A DNA stretch of 14,684 nucleotides from Flavobacterium sp. (GTDB lineage: Bacteria > Bacteroidota > Bacteroidia > Flavobacteriales > Flavobacteriaceae), in assembly GCF_021151785.1 (NCBI RefSeq), contig NZ_JAGKWP010000064.1, positions 1 to 14,684 on the forward strand, given 5' to 3'. The translations under genes and the position numbers were made by a program. Of the stretch, positions 14,597-14,684 are shown piece after piece. A model generated the notes under the pieces. The model had not been told where the DNA came from. It did no database searches and saw nothing but the letters and a program-made list of their open reading frames with translations. Numbering within the stretch: the first letter of the stretch is position 1; the number at the start of each line of letters is the position of its first letter.

Positions 14597-14684
14597 ATCT
14601 TCTGAAAAAAATATAATTTCTTTTTAACTACAGTTTCAACATAAAGAAATACATTCAATTGATTTATTCTCAATAATTTTATAA

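Noticed and set aside
14442..14627. A 61-codon + strand open frame at the right end
   Set aside because: It runs through the promoter, the whole tRNA-Val and its terminator, so it is not a protein gene.
1..14684. A novel defence, mobile or secondary-metabolite system
   Set aside because: All genes fit core flavobacterial families in ordinary operon spacing; there are no integrases, transposases, CRISPR repeats, attachment-type repeats or composition shifts visible by eye.

Overview
The window is AT-rich chromosomal DNA that looks like Flavobacterium or a close relative (Bacteroidetes, Flavobacteriaceae). The evidence is a type IX secretion (T9SS) C-terminal sorting domain, the T9SS response regulator PorX, an LpxC-FabZ fusion gene, a tRNA without an encoded CCA end, and several Bacteroidetes-type promoter elements (TAnnTTTG). 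It is almost wholly coding. No intergenic gap reaches 100 bases, and I see no insertion sequence, prophage, CRISPR array or other sign of transfer.

Left end (1-2705, + strand): the 3' part of a large modular secreted protein. Its frame is open to the window edge and carries most of a signal peptide, so the true start lies upstream. A hairpin at 2724-2762 separates it from the convergent genes on the - strand.

Middle (2778-10646, - strand): read in transcription order from the right, the genes are an HD-domain phosphohydrolase, lpxD, lpxC-fabZ, lpxA and efp. Then come a strong hairpin, a second divergent LpxD-like acyltransferase and an NTF2-like protein. sucD and a small GIY-YIG-like protein follow as separate units. 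LpxA, LpxC and LpxD are the first three committed enzymes of lipid A synthesis, and FabZ supplies the fatty acid cycle that feeds them with 3-hydroxyacyl-ACP, so this is an outer-membrane biogenesis operon. EF-P (translation) and SucD (TCA cycle) are housekeeping passengers.

Right end (10744-14590, + strand): divergent from the HD gene are porX, tsaE, an alanine-dehydrogenase-family gene, and a small membrane-anchored DUF4258-like gene with its own promoter. A tRNA-Val(UAC) with a near-consensus promoter and a terminator closes the window.

I do not see an undescribed multi-gene system. The best leads are two family members with altered active sites. The second LpxD-like protein has Gly where LpxD has its second conserved His, and His where it has the uridine-pocket Asn. 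The alanine-dehydrogenase-like protein has Gln at the catalytic His position. A possible degenerate GIY-YIG protein is a third lead.
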